Assembly (NCBI GenBank): GCA_039927975.1
Contig: JBDSTZ010000022.1
Location: 1-22,795 of the forward strand
Source: JBDSTZ01 sp039927975
GTDB taxonomy: Bacteria > Pseudomonadota > Gammaproteobacteria > Burkholderiales > Burkholderiaceae_D
Direction of reading: 5' to 3'
DNA: 22,795 nucleotides
Position numbers and translations under genes: made by a program. Below are positions 15,690 to 22,795 of this stretch, one piece after another (position 1 is the stretch's first letter; the number at the start of each line of letters is the position of its first letter). Under the pieces are notes generated by a model. That model was not told where the DNA came from and did no database searches. It was given only the letters and a program-made list of their open reading frames with translations.

Positions 15690-15787
15690 ACGCTGCGCCA
15701 GCGCCGTCCCGCACGCTACGCCAGCGCCGCCCCGCACACATCGACACCTGCACGCTCGTCCCCGATGCCGCGCTAGCGCCGCCCCGG
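15690..15787. repeat. 23-bp tandem repeats overlapping the tupA 3' end
   Basis: Two adjacent 23-bp copies (15690-15712 and 15713-15735) differ at two positions; the core is ACGCTGCGCCAGCGCC. A third, degenerate copy at 15765-15787 contains the tupA stop codon and last codons. CGCTNNGCCAGCGC-type dyads inside the unit could fold in RNA. The repeats fill the gap between tupA and the oxidoreductase start. Confidence 0.6.
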
Positions 15788-16570
15788 AAAGAACAACTGC
15801 TCGCCGTCCGGTCTGAACTGCGCGATCAGCCGCTGTCCATCCGCCGCCGTGATCCACTCGATCAGCTTGCGCGCACCCGGATAATTGATCCCCTTGTGCC
15901 GCGCCGGATTGACCGCGATGATGCCGTATGGATTCGCCATCCTGGCATCGCCCTCGACCAGCACGGCCAGCCCCGTCTTCGCCTTATAGGTGCTGAAGGT
16001 GGCGCGGTCGCTCAGGGTGTACGCCTGCAGCTGCGCCGCCATGTTCAGCACTTCGCCCATGCCCTGCCCGGCCGCCAGGTAGTGTGCCGTCGGCGGCCGC
16101 GTACCAGCCAGTTGCCAATAGCGCTGCTCCATCACTTCGGTGCCCGAGCCGTCGCCACGCGAAATGAACGAGGCGCCACTGCCGGCGATCTGGCGAAACG
16201 CCGCCACCACATCCTTGCCGCCCTTCACGCCGGCGGGATCCTTGAGCGGCCCTGCCAGCACAAAATCGTTGTACATCACGTCGCGCCGGTCGATGCCGTC
16301 GCCGTCCGCGACAAACTTGTCCTCCAGCGCACGCGCGTGCACCAGCGTGACATCGACGTCGCCGTTTTTCGCCAGCGCCAGCGCCTTGCCGGTGCCGACC
16401 GCGATCACGTCCACCTTGATGCCGCTGGATTTTTCAAAATACGGCAGCAGATACGTCAGCAATCCCGACGCCTCGGTGCTGGTGGTGGTCGACAGCCGCA
16501 GCGCCGGCTCGGCGCGCGCCACGGTCGCAGCCAGCAGCACAGCCAGCACGCCAGCGAAAACACGTTTCAT
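15773..16570 (-). CDS. tupA: Tungstate ABC transporter, substrate-binding protein
   Basis: 265 aa from the ATG at 16570, which has GGGAG 5 nt upstream. The signal peptide MKRVFAGVLAVLLAATVARA ends near residue 20, giving a periplasmic protein. The mature start contains STTTSTEASGLL, the TTTS motif of TupA oxyanion binding. This continues into FEKSSGIKVDVIAVGTGKAL and DVTLVHA; later SRGDGSGT is the second binding segment. TupA proteins bind tungstate with high selectivity over molybdate; selectivity here is inferred from family. It is last in the fdhD-tupB-tupC-tupA operon and overlaps tupC by 4 bp (ATGA). Confidence 0.92.
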   Translation of the reverse strand: MKRVFAGVLAVLLAATVARAEPALRLSTTTSTEASGLLTYLLPYFEKSSGIKVDVIAVGTGKALALAKNGDVDVTLVHARALEDKFVADGDGIDRRDVMYNDFVLAGPLKDPAGVKGGKDVVAAFRQIAGSGASFISRGDGSGTEVMEQRYWQLAGTRPPTAHYLAAGQGMGEVLNMAAQLQAYTLSDRATFSTYKAKTGLAVLVEGDARMANPYGIIAVNPARHKGINYPGARKLIEWITAADGQRLIAQFRPDGEQLFFPGRR

Positions 16571-17259
16571 GATGACTCCCCCCGTCGAAAACCCTGCGAT
16601 ACCCGCCATTTCATTTCAAGTCGCCCATCGCGTAGCTTCAGTCGCCGCACGCCGGCCAGCCCGATGAGGTCGCGGTCGTGGCAAGCAACGACGACCGTGC
16701 CCCCGGCCGCCGCCAGGTCCGGAATGAGCGCAATCACCTGCTCGCGCGCGGCGCCGTCGAGATTGGCGGTCGGCTCGTCGAGCAGCAGCAGCGCCGGGTC
16801 CAGCACCTTGGCGCGGGCCAGCGCCACGCGCTGCTTCTCGCCGCCCGACAACGTGCGCGGATCGCTCGCGGCCAGATGCGCCACGCCGGCCCACGCCATC
16901 GCCTCCCCCACCGCGTGCGCAATCTGCGCCTTCGGCACCCCGCGCGCCGCCAGGCCGTAGCCTACGTTGGCCGCCACGCTGGTCGAAAACAGCACCGGCT
17001 GCTGATGCACATACACCACCGCCGCGCGCATGGCAGACGGATACGGCGCCAGCGCCACCGCCCGCCCTGCGAAGCTGATCTCGTCCACCTGCGCCGGCTC
17101 GAGCCCGGCCAGGATGCGCAGCAGCGAACTCTTGCCCGCGCCATTGACGCCGGTGAGCGCGTACGCGCAGCCGGCGTCGAGGCTCAACTCGTCGATGCGC
17201 AGCAGCTCGCGTTCGCCGTAACACTTGCGCAGTCCGCGCACCCGCAACAGCGCGCTCAC
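16567..17259 (-). CDS. tupC: Tungstate ABC transporter, ATP-binding protein
   Basis: 230 aa. ABC ATPase with Walker A GVNGAGKSS (37-45), Q-loop HQQPVLF (85-91), signature LSGGEKQR (137-144), Walker B LLLLDEP (157-163) and switch histidine His194. It powers import of tungstate through the TupB permease, on the cytoplasmic face of the membrane. The start is GTG at 17259, overlapping the tupB stop in GTGA. Its own stop overlaps the tupA ATG. Substrate is assigned from the adjacent TupA, since ATPases of this class look alike. Confidence 0.92.
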   Translation of the reverse strand: MSALLRVRGLRKCYGERELLRIDELSLDAGCAYALTGVNGAGKSSLLRILAGLEPAQVDEISFAGRAVALAPYPSAMRAAVVYVHQQPVLFSTSVAANVGYGLAARGVPKAQIAHAVGEAMAWAGVAHLAASDPRTLSGGEKQRVALARAKVLDPALLLLDEPTANLDGAAREQVIALIPDLAAAGGTVVVACHDRDLIGLAGVRRLKLRDGRLEMKWRVSQGFRRGESS

Positions 17260-17963
17260 TGCATGCTCCGCGCACTGTGGGCGTCGCCCTGCAGCAGCAT
17301 CAGCGCGCCATTCATCAACAGCGCAACCGCTACCAGCACCATCCCCAGCGCGATGCCCTGGGCGAATTCGCCCTTGGCCGTTTCCAGCGCAATGGCGGTC
17401 GTCATGGTGCGCGTCTGGCCGGCGATATTACCGCCCACCATCAGCGCGCAACCGACTTCGGAGATCACCCTGCCAAAGCCGCTGATCACCGCCGCCATCA
17501 CGCCGAAGCGCACCTCGTGCAGCACCGTCGCCATCACCCGCCAGGCGCCGGCGCCGTGCGCGATGGCGGTTTCCGCGTAGCGCAGGTCGGCCGCCTGCAC
17601 CGCCGCCAGCGTGAACGCCACCAGCACCGGCAGCGCGATCAGCACCTGGCCCGCCACCACGCCGCTCTGGGTGAACAGCCAGCCGAGCGGGCCGGCCGGG
17701 CCCTGGCGCGACAACAGCATATACAGCAGCAGGCCAATCAACACCGTCGGCAGCGACAGCGCCACCTGGGCCAGCCAGATCACCAGGCGCCGTCCACGAA
17801 AGCGATAGGCCGCCACCGCGTAACCAAGCAGCACCGCCGGCGGCGTCGCCAGCACCAGCGCGAGCACGCTGGTCTTGAGCGACACCCAGACGATGCGCCA
17901 CAGCGCCGCGTCGCCGGCGAACAGCAGTGCGAAGGCGCCGGCGGTGGCGTCGACCAGCGCCAT
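17256..17963 (-). CDS. tupB: Tungstate ABC transporter, permease
   Basis: 235 aa from the ATG at 17963. About five or six membrane helices are visible, for example 29-51, 62-83, 101-122 and 203-224. The cytoplasmic EAA-type loop is at about 131-156 (ETAIAHGAGAWRVMATVLHE) and contacts the ATPase. It forms the channel for oxyanion import. The start overlaps the fdhD stop by one base (TGATG), and its stop overlaps tupC. The reading frame is open upstream through fdhD, but this is an out-of-frame shadow. Confidence 0.92.
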   Translation of the reverse strand: MALVDATAGAFALLFAGDAALWRIVWVSLKTSVLALVLATPPAVLLGYAVAAYRFRGRRLVIWLAQVALSLPTVLIGLLLYMLLSRQGPAGPLGWLFTQSGVVAGQVLIALPVLVAFTLAAVQAADLRYAETAIAHGAGAWRVMATVLHEVRFGVMAAVISGFGRVISEVGCALMVGGNIAGQTRTMTTAIALETAKGEFAQGIALGMVLVAVALLMNGALMLLQGDAHSARSMQ

Positions 17964-18829
17964 CAGCGGACGCGCACAACCGGCGCCGCATCGTTCGCGC
18001 CGGCCTGATCGCCCGCATCGAACAGCAGCTTGTCGTGCCCGGTCAGCAGCAAGAAATGCTTGCCGGTGCAGCGCGCCAGCAGCGCCATGCCGACCTGTTC
18101 GGCCACCATATGCCCCATCTGGGTCGTGCCCGAGCGCGACAGCAAAAATGGAATGCCCATCTGCGCCCCCTTGATCACCATCTCGGACGTCAGCCGCCCG
18201 GTGGTATAGAACACCATGTCGGCGCCGCCCATTCCGTGCAGCCACATCAGGCCGGCGATCGCATCGACCGCGTTGTGACGACCGACGTCTTCAATGAAAT
18301 ACAGCAGTTCGCCGTCGCCGGAAAACAGCGCGCAGCCATGCACCGAGCCGGCCTGCTTGTAGATCGACTGCAGGGTGCGGATGGTGTCGACGATGCGGTA
18401 CACCGTCGCCTGCGACAGGCGCGCGTCGGGCGGCAGGCGGATCTGGTCGACCTCGTCCATCAGTCCGCCGAACACCGAACCCTGGCCACAGCCGGTGGTG
18501 ACCACCTTCCTGGCGGTGCGCGCGGCGACGTCGGCAATGCCGTGGCGCGTGACCACGGCCACCGCGTCGACCGCCCAGTCGACCTGCACCGAGACGATGT
18601 CGTCGACGGCGCCGACCAGCCGCTGGTTGCGCAGATAGCCCAGCGTGAGCGCCTCGGGCGCGCCGCCCAGCGTCATCAGGGTGACCAGCTCGCGCTTGTC
18701 GACATACACGGTCAGTGGCCGCTCGGCCGGAATGGCAATGGTCGAGCGGCGCCCGCGTTCATCGACGACCTCGACCTCGTGGGTCAGCGGCGCGCGCGCT
18801 TGCGACATTGCTGGCAGTAGTGGATGCAT
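17963..18829 (-). CDS. fdhD: Formate dehydrogenase accessory protein FdhD
   Basis: 288 aa from the ATG at 18829; an in-frame ATG at 18808 would give 281 aa, also possible. FdhD passes sulfur from IscS to the molybdenum/tungsten cofactor of formate dehydrogenase. Family blocks: EALTLGYLRNQ (59-69), TTGCGQG (111-117), GSVHGCALF (161-169), IEDVGRHNAVD (179-189) and GRLTSEMVIKGAQMG (211-225). The sulfurtransferase CxxC seen in E. coli is CGQG here, so only Cys114 remains, a pattern I recall from other FdhD branches. Cys166 is nearby. It leads an operon with tungstate import genes, so metal supply and cofactor sulfuration are co-expressed. The formate dehydrogenase is not in the window. Confidence 0.93.
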   Translation of the reverse strand: MHPLLPAMSQARAPLTHEVEVVDERGRRSTIAIPAERPLTVYVDKRELVTLMTLGGAPEALTLGYLRNQRLVGAVDDIVSVQVDWAVDAVAVVTRHGIADVAARTARKVVTTGCGQGSVFGGLMDEVDQIRLPPDARLSQATVYRIVDTIRTLQSIYKQAGSVHGCALFSGDGELLYFIEDVGRHNAVDAIAGLMWLHGMGGADMVFYTTGRLTSEMVIKGAQMGIPFLLSRSGTTQMGHMVAEQVGMALLARCTGKHFLLLTGHDKLLFDAGDQAGANDAAPVVRVR

Positions 18830-19018
18830 ACCCGTGATTGTGCCATGGCGCGCGCGCGACCGGCCGGGCGCACGCAATCGCGCCGCACTGCTCCTCGCGC
18901 GGCGCCGATGGGCCAGGTATTGACATTGCGCCCGGCCATCGGCACACTGGTCCGCCGCCGCCGCTGCAATGACGCCGGCCCACACCGCCACCATACCCGG
19001 ACCAGACGACTCTTCCTG
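18830..19018. other. Divergent gap between fdhD and the acyl-CoA ligase gene
   Basis: 189 bp of GC-rich sequence. It must hold promoters for the fdhD-tup operon and the ligase gene, but no sigma-70-like boxes stand out. Reading frames stay open across it on both strands because of the GC content; they show no protein-like sequence. Confidence 0.4.
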
Positions 19019-20566
19019 ATGGACATCCACGCCATCCTCGCCGCGCTACCAGCGCGCATCAGCGACATACCGCGCCGGCTGGCCGCGCAAACGCCGCACG
19101 CCCCCGCCTTGCGCGAAGACGGCCACGACGTCAGCTACGCCGGCCTGGCCGCACTGGTCGACGGCTACGTACCGCTGTTGCGCACGCTCGATGTGCGCGC
19201 CGGCGACCGCCTCATGCTGGTCGGTGAAAACTGCGTCGACCAAGTCGCGCTGATCTTTGCCGCCGCCGCCGTCGACGCCTGGGTCGTGGCGGTCAACGCG
19301 CGCCTGTCCGGACCTGAAATCGCCACCATCCGCGCCCACTGCGGCGCGCGCCGTGTACTGTACCTGACGCGCCACTCGCCCGACGCCGCCCGTCACGCCG
19401 CGCAGGACGGCGCCATCGCCCACGGCACATTGCGCGCCGGCCCGCTCGATACAAGCTGCGCGCCAGAACCCGTCGTCGCCGGCAACAAGCAGGTCGCCGC
19501 GCTGGTCTACACCACCGGCACCACCGGCGCCCCGAAAGGCGTGATGCTCAGCCACCGCAACCTGCTCTATATCGCCGCCGTCTCAAGCCGGCTGCGCGGC
19601 CTGGTGACCTCCGACCGCGCCTGCGGCGTGCTGCCGATCTCGCACGTCTACGGCCTCGCCTCGGTCATGCTGGGCACCTTGTACAGCGGCGCGTGCCTGC
19701 ACCTGGCGCCGCGCTTCTCGGCCGCCGAGCTGCTGCGCGCGATCGACAGCGAGGGCCTCACCATCGTCCAGGGCGTGCCGGCGATGTACGCGCGCCTGCT
19801 CGAAGCGTGCGAAGGCGGACCCGCGCCGCGCCACCGGCTGCGCTTCATCTACGCCGGCGGTTCACCGCTCGACCCGCAGCTCAAACACGACACCGAAGCC
19901 CTGTTCGGCCTGCCCCTGCACAACGGCTACGGCATGACCGAAGCCTCGCCCACCATCAGCCAGACCCGCCTCGACGCGCCGCGCGCCGACACCTCGGTCG
20001 GCACCCTGATCCCCGGTGTCGAGGCGCGCATCGCCGACGCTGCCGGCGCCGAAGCGGCGGCCGGCGACACCGGCGAGCTGTGGATACGCGGACCGAATCT
20101 GATGCAAGGCTATTACCGCGAGCCGGTCTTGAGCGCCGCCGCGATGCGCCCCGGCGGCTGGCTCAATACGGGCGACCTCGCGCGCCAGGACGCCGACGGC
20201 GCGCTGTTCATCGTCGGCCGCACCAAGGACATGATCATCCGCTCGGGCTTCAAGGTCTATCCGCTGGAAGTGGAAACGGTGCTCAACGCGCACCCGGCGG
20301 TGGCGCAGTCGGCGGTGGTGGGCCGCCCGGCGGCCGGCGGCAACGAGGAAGTCATCGCCTTTGTCGAGGTGAAGCCGCACGCCGGCGTCGACACGGCCGC
20401 GCTGGTCGAATATCTGGCCTGCCAGCTGGCCGCCTACAAGCGGCCGACCGAGATCGTGATCATGGCGGCGCTGCCGGCCGCCGCCACCGGCAAGGTCTTG
20501 CGCGGCGAGTTGAAGACGCTGGCCCAGGCAATGCGCGCGGACGAGGACGACGCACCGCTGGCGTGA
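19019..20566 (+). CDS. Class I adenylate-forming acyl-CoA ligase
   Basis: 515 aa from the ATG at 19019. It activates a carboxylic acid with ATP and joins it to coenzyme A. Core motifs are intact: P-loop YTTGTTGAPKGVMLSH (164-179), GYGMTEASPT (303-312), GELWIRGPNLMQGYY (352-366), WLNTGDL (381-387) with Asp386, the hinge GRTKDMIIRSGFKVYP (400-415), and the C-terminal catalytic Lys492 in ATGKVLRGEL. The acid cannot be named; medium/long-chain fatty, aromatic or malonyl-type acids are all possible. It is a single gene divergent from fdhD and convergent with waaF, with a 22-bp gap. No Shine-Dalgarno is evident. Confidence 0.9.
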   Translation: MDIHAILAALPARISDIPRRLAAQTPHAPALREDGHDVSYAGLAALVDGYVPLLRTLDVRAGDRLMLVGENCVDQVALIFAAAAVDAWVVAVNARLSGPEIATIRAHCGARRVLYLTRHSPDAARHAAQDGAIAHGTLRAGPLDTSCAPEPVVAGNKQVAALVYTTGTTGAPKGVMLSHRNLLYIAAVSSRLRGLVTSDRACGVLPISHVYGLASVMLGTLYSGACLHLAPRFSAAELLRAIDSEGLTIVQGVPAMYARLLEACEGGPAPRHRLRFIYAGGSPLDPQLKHDTEALFGLPLHNGYGMTEASPTISQTRLDAPRADTSVGTLIPGVEARIADAAGAEAAAGDTGELWIRGPNLMQGYYREPVLSAAAMRPGGWLNTGDLARQDADGALFIVGRTKDMIIRSGFKVYPLEVETVLNAHPAVAQSAVVGRPAAGGNEEVIAFVEVKPHAGVDTAALVEYLACQLAAYKRPTEIVIMAALPAAATGKVLRGELKTLAQAMRADEDDAPLA

Positions 20567-20588
20567 GCACACACCGGCTGCCAGCTCG

Positions 20589-21617
20589 TCAGGCGCGCAG
20601 CATCGGCGCCAGCGCCTGCCAGACCAGCGGCGCCTGCATCTGATTCATGCAGTTGTGGTGGCCGAGCGGGCACTCGCGCTGGCGGCAAGGCGAGCAATCG
20701 AGATGCAGCGAGATCGATGCGGCGAGGTCGGAAAACGGCGGCGCATGGCCGGGATCGGTCGGCCCGTACAGCGCCACCACCGGCCGGTTCAGCGCCGAGG
20801 CAATGTGCAGCAGGCCCGAATCGTTGGCCACCACCGCATCGGCCCGCGCGATCAGCGCCAGCGCCTCGCCGAGCTTCGTCACGCCGGCCAGGTTCACCAG
20901 TCGCGCGTTACCGGCCAGCGCCAGGATGTCGTCGCCGGCCTGCTTGTCCTTGGGGGACCCGAGCATGGCGATCTGGGTGGCCGGATTGGCAGCCAGCACC
21001 GCGCGCGCCAGCTCGGCGAAATGCCGCGCCGGCCAGCGCTTGGCGGCGCCGAACTCGGCGCCCGGGGCAAACACCACCAGCGGGCGTGCGGCGGCGATGC
21101 CGAGCCGCGCACCCACTTCGGCGATCTCGCCGGCCGGCACCACCAGGCGCGGACGCGGCACGTCGCCACGCAGCGGCGCGCGCGGATCCTGCGCCAGAGC
21201 CGCGTAGAACGCCACCATCGGCCGTGGCGGCGTGTCGTCATGGTGCATGCGGTTGATCAGGCCGTGCCGCATTTCGCCCTTGTAGCCGACCCGCAGCGCG
21301 ATGCCGGCCAGCGCCGGAATCAGCGCGTACTTGAGCGTATTCGGCAGCACGTATGCGTCGGCGTAGCCGCGCTGGCGCAGCAGCCTGGCGTAGCGCCAGC
21401 GTTCGCGCAGTTGCAGCGCGCCGTGGCGGAACGGGGTTTCGAGCACGGTGTCGACTTCGGCCACGGCGCGCCACACCGGTGACACGGCTGGCGGCGCCAG
21501 CACGTCGATCGGGCGCTCCGGGTTGGCCCGCTTGAGCAATTGCAGCAGCGGCTGCGCCATCACGGCGTCGCCGATCCAATTGGGCGAGATCACCAGGGTG
21601 CGCGGGGTCCCGTTCAT
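20589..21617 (-). CDS. waaF: Lipopolysaccharide heptosyltransferase II
   Basis: 342 aa, the usual WaaF length. It adds the second L-glycero-D-manno-heptose to the LPS inner core from ADP-heptose, at the cytoplasmic side of the inner membrane. GT9-family signs: SPNWIGDAVMAQPLL (11-25) with the likely catalytic Asp17, PGAEFGAAKRWP, and the donor-binding DSGLLHIASALNRPVVALYG. The C-terminal Cys-rich CSPCRQRECPLGHHNCM is typical of WaaF rather than WaaC. Its ATG overlaps the msbA stop in ATGA (21614-21617), so the two genes form an LPS export and assembly unit with msbA first. Confidence 0.94.
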   Translation of the reverse strand: MNGTPRTLVISPNWIGDAVMAQPLLQLLKRANPERPIDVLAPPAVSPVWRAVAEVDTVLETPFRHGALQLRERWRYARLLRQRGYADAYVLPNTLKYALIPALAGIALRVGYKGEMRHGLINRMHHDDTPPRPMVAFYAALAQDPRAPLRGDVPRPRLVVPAGEIAEVGARLGIAAARPLVVFAPGAEFGAAKRWPARHFAELARAVLAANPATQIAMLGSPKDKQAGDDILALAGNARLVNLAGVTKLGEALALIARADAVVANDSGLLHIASALNRPVVALYGPTDPGHAPPFSDLAASISLHLDCSPCRQRECPLGHHNCMNQMQAPLVWQALAPMLRA

Positions 21618-22795
21618 GCCGCCGCCTTGGTGAACTGGAGCTGATACAGCTTGGCATACACGCCGCCGGCCGCCAGCAGTTCGGCGTGGCGGCCCGATTC
21701 GACGATGCGGCCCTGTTCCAGCACGACGATGCGGTCGGCCCGCTCGACGGTGGAGAGACGGTGCGCGATGACCAGGGTGGTGCGCCCGGCCATCAGGGTG
21801 TCGAGCGCGGCCTGCACGGCGCGCTCCGATTCGTTGTCGAGCGCGGAGGTGGCCTCGTCGAGAATCAGGATGGGCGCATCCTTGTAGATCGCCCGCGCGA
21901 TTGCCACGCGCTGGCGCTGGCCGCCCGACAGGCGCATGCCGTTCTCGCCGATGCGCGTTTCCACGCCCTCCGGCAGGCCGGCCACCACCTCGCTCAAGTG
22001 GGCCGCCTTGACGGCCGCCGCCAGCCGCGCCGGATCGATGCGCGCCACGCCATAGGCGATATTGGCGGCCAGCGTATCGTCGAACAGCACCACGTTCTGG
22101 CTCACCATCGCCAGCTGCGCGCGCAGGCTGGCCATGCTGATGTCCTCGTAAGGAACGCCGTCGAGCGTGATGCCGCCCGCCTCGGGCGAATAGAAACGCG
22201 TCACCAGGTTGACGAAGGTCGACTTGCCGCCGCCCGACATGCCCACCAGCGCCACCGTCTGGCCGGGCTGTATGTCGAGCGAGATGGCGTCAAGCGCCGG
22301 CGCCAGGTCCTCGCGGTAGCGGAACAGCACCCGCTCGAAACGCAGGTGGCCGCGCGCGCGCTCGATCACGCGCGTGCCGGTGTCGGCTTCGACCGGCGCG
22401 TCGATCATGTCGAACACGGTTTCGGCGGCGGTCAAGCCGCGCTGCATCGGGCCGTTGACTTCGACCAGCGCCTTGAGCGGCTGCAGCAGCATCAGCATCA
22501 TGGTGATGAAGCCGTTGAATTCACCGACGCTCATGCCGGCCCGGATCGCCAGCACGATCACCACCGACACCGCCAGCGCAGTGGCTGTCTGGGTGATCGG
22601 CACGGTGGCGGCGGCGGCCACCGTCATGCGCTGCAGGAAGCCGCGCATCGCGGTCGAGCGCTGCTCGAAACGTTCGCGCTCGTAGCGCTCGCCCGAAAAC
22701 ACCCGGATCACCTGGTGGCCGCGCGCGGCCTCCTCGACCACCTGGGTCATTTCAATCGTCACGCGCTGGTTTTCGCGGTTCAGCCGGCGCAGGCG
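21614..22795 (-). CDS. msbA: Lipid A export ABC transporter MsbA, C-terminal part
   Basis: Partial: the 5' end lies beyond the right edge, and 393 codons are visible. MsbA flips lipid A-core across the inner membrane using ATP. The fragment holds the end of the transmembrane domain (GGHQVIRVFSG-type coupling helix region, then helices through VVIVLAIRAGMSVGEF and FITMMLMLLQPLK). A full nucleotide-binding domain follows: Walker A GMSGGGKST, Q-loop MVSQNVVLFDDT, signature RLSGGQRQRVAIAR, Walker B ILILDEATSALD and switch HRLST. The half-transporter layout and waaF next door support MsbA over other exporters of the same class. Confidence 0.92.
   Translation of the reverse strand, partial: RLRRLNRENQRVTIEMTQVVEEAARGHQVIRVFSGERYERERFEQRSTAMRGFLQRMTVAAAATVPITQTATALAVSVVIVLAIRAGMSVGEFNGFITMMLMLLQPLKALVEVNGPMQRGLTAAETVFDMIDAPVEADTGTRVIERARGHLRFERVLFRYREDLAPALDAISLDIQPGQTVALVGMSGGGKSTFVNLVTRFYSPEAGGITLDGVPYEDISMASLRAQLAMVSQNVVLFDDTLAANIAYGVARIDPARLAAAVKAAHLSEVVAGLPEGVETRIGENGMRLSGGQRQRVAIARAIYKDAPILILDEATSALDNESERAVQAALDTLMAGRTTLVIAHRLSTVERADRIVVLEQGRIVESGRHAELLAAGGVYAKLYQLQFTKAAA

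Noticed and set aside
1..22795. CRISPR arrays, tRNA or rRNA genes
   Set aside because: No regularly spaced repeats and no tRNA- or rRNA-like sequence were seen on either strand.

Overview
This window looks like a chromosomal segment of a high-G+C betaproteobacterium of the Oxalobacteraceae type (Massilia/Duganella/Janthinobacterium-like). The call rests on the conserved block hemF-nadD-rsfS-rlmH-maf-rng, on strong GC-rich codon use, and on the protein families seen. No 16S or other taxonomic marker is present, so the genus is inferred.

Region 1 (1-2568) is a markedly AT-rich island read on the minus strand. It holds two adjacent, translationally overlapping reverse transcriptases, each with a YVDD active site. 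The first (420 aa) is complete. The second starts at 1313 and is still open at the left edge (437 codons visible). The pair fits the defence-associated reverse transcriptase type 3 system (DRT3: Drt3a/UG3 plus Drt3b/UG8), an anti-phage system. The N-terminal block of the second protein, with a glutamate at residue 27, resembles the conserved N-terminus of Drt3b. No (AC)n template RNA is visible upstream, so the partner ncRNA probably lies beyond the left edge.

Region 2 (2569-3780) is a scar between island and core genome. It contains the DRT3 leader, a 5' remnant of an IS5-family transposase, and a frameshifted remnant of an unrecognised gene.

Region 3 (3781-8786, plus strand) is a compact housekeeping run: hemF (haem), nadD (NAD), rsfS (ribosome silencing, with a long Lys/Ala/Pro-rich tail), rlmH (23S rRNA methylation), maf (nucleotide pyrophosphatase) and rng (RNase G). 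Several starts overlap the preceding stop. It ends 5 bp from a convergent membrane-bound PAS-GGDEF-EAL protein (8792-11488, minus).

Region 4 (11906-14828, plus) holds a DUF485 protein with the acetate symporter actP, then a DJ-1/PfpI protein. A convergent NAD(P)-binding oxidoreductase (14918-15592, minus) follows. Short GC-rich tandem repeats occupy the gaps here.

Region 5 (15773-18829, minus) is an overlapping four-gene operon fdhD-tupB-tupC-tupA. It couples a tungstate ABC importer to the formate dehydrogenase accessory protein, pointing to a tungsten- or molybdenum-dependent formate dehydrogenase elsewhere in the genome.

Region 6 has a class I acyl-CoA ligase (19019-20566, plus), then waaF and the 3' part of msbA (minus, overlapping), which act in LPS inner-core synthesis and lipid A export. 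The main item of interest is the DRT3 island and its decayed mobile-element border with the hemF block.
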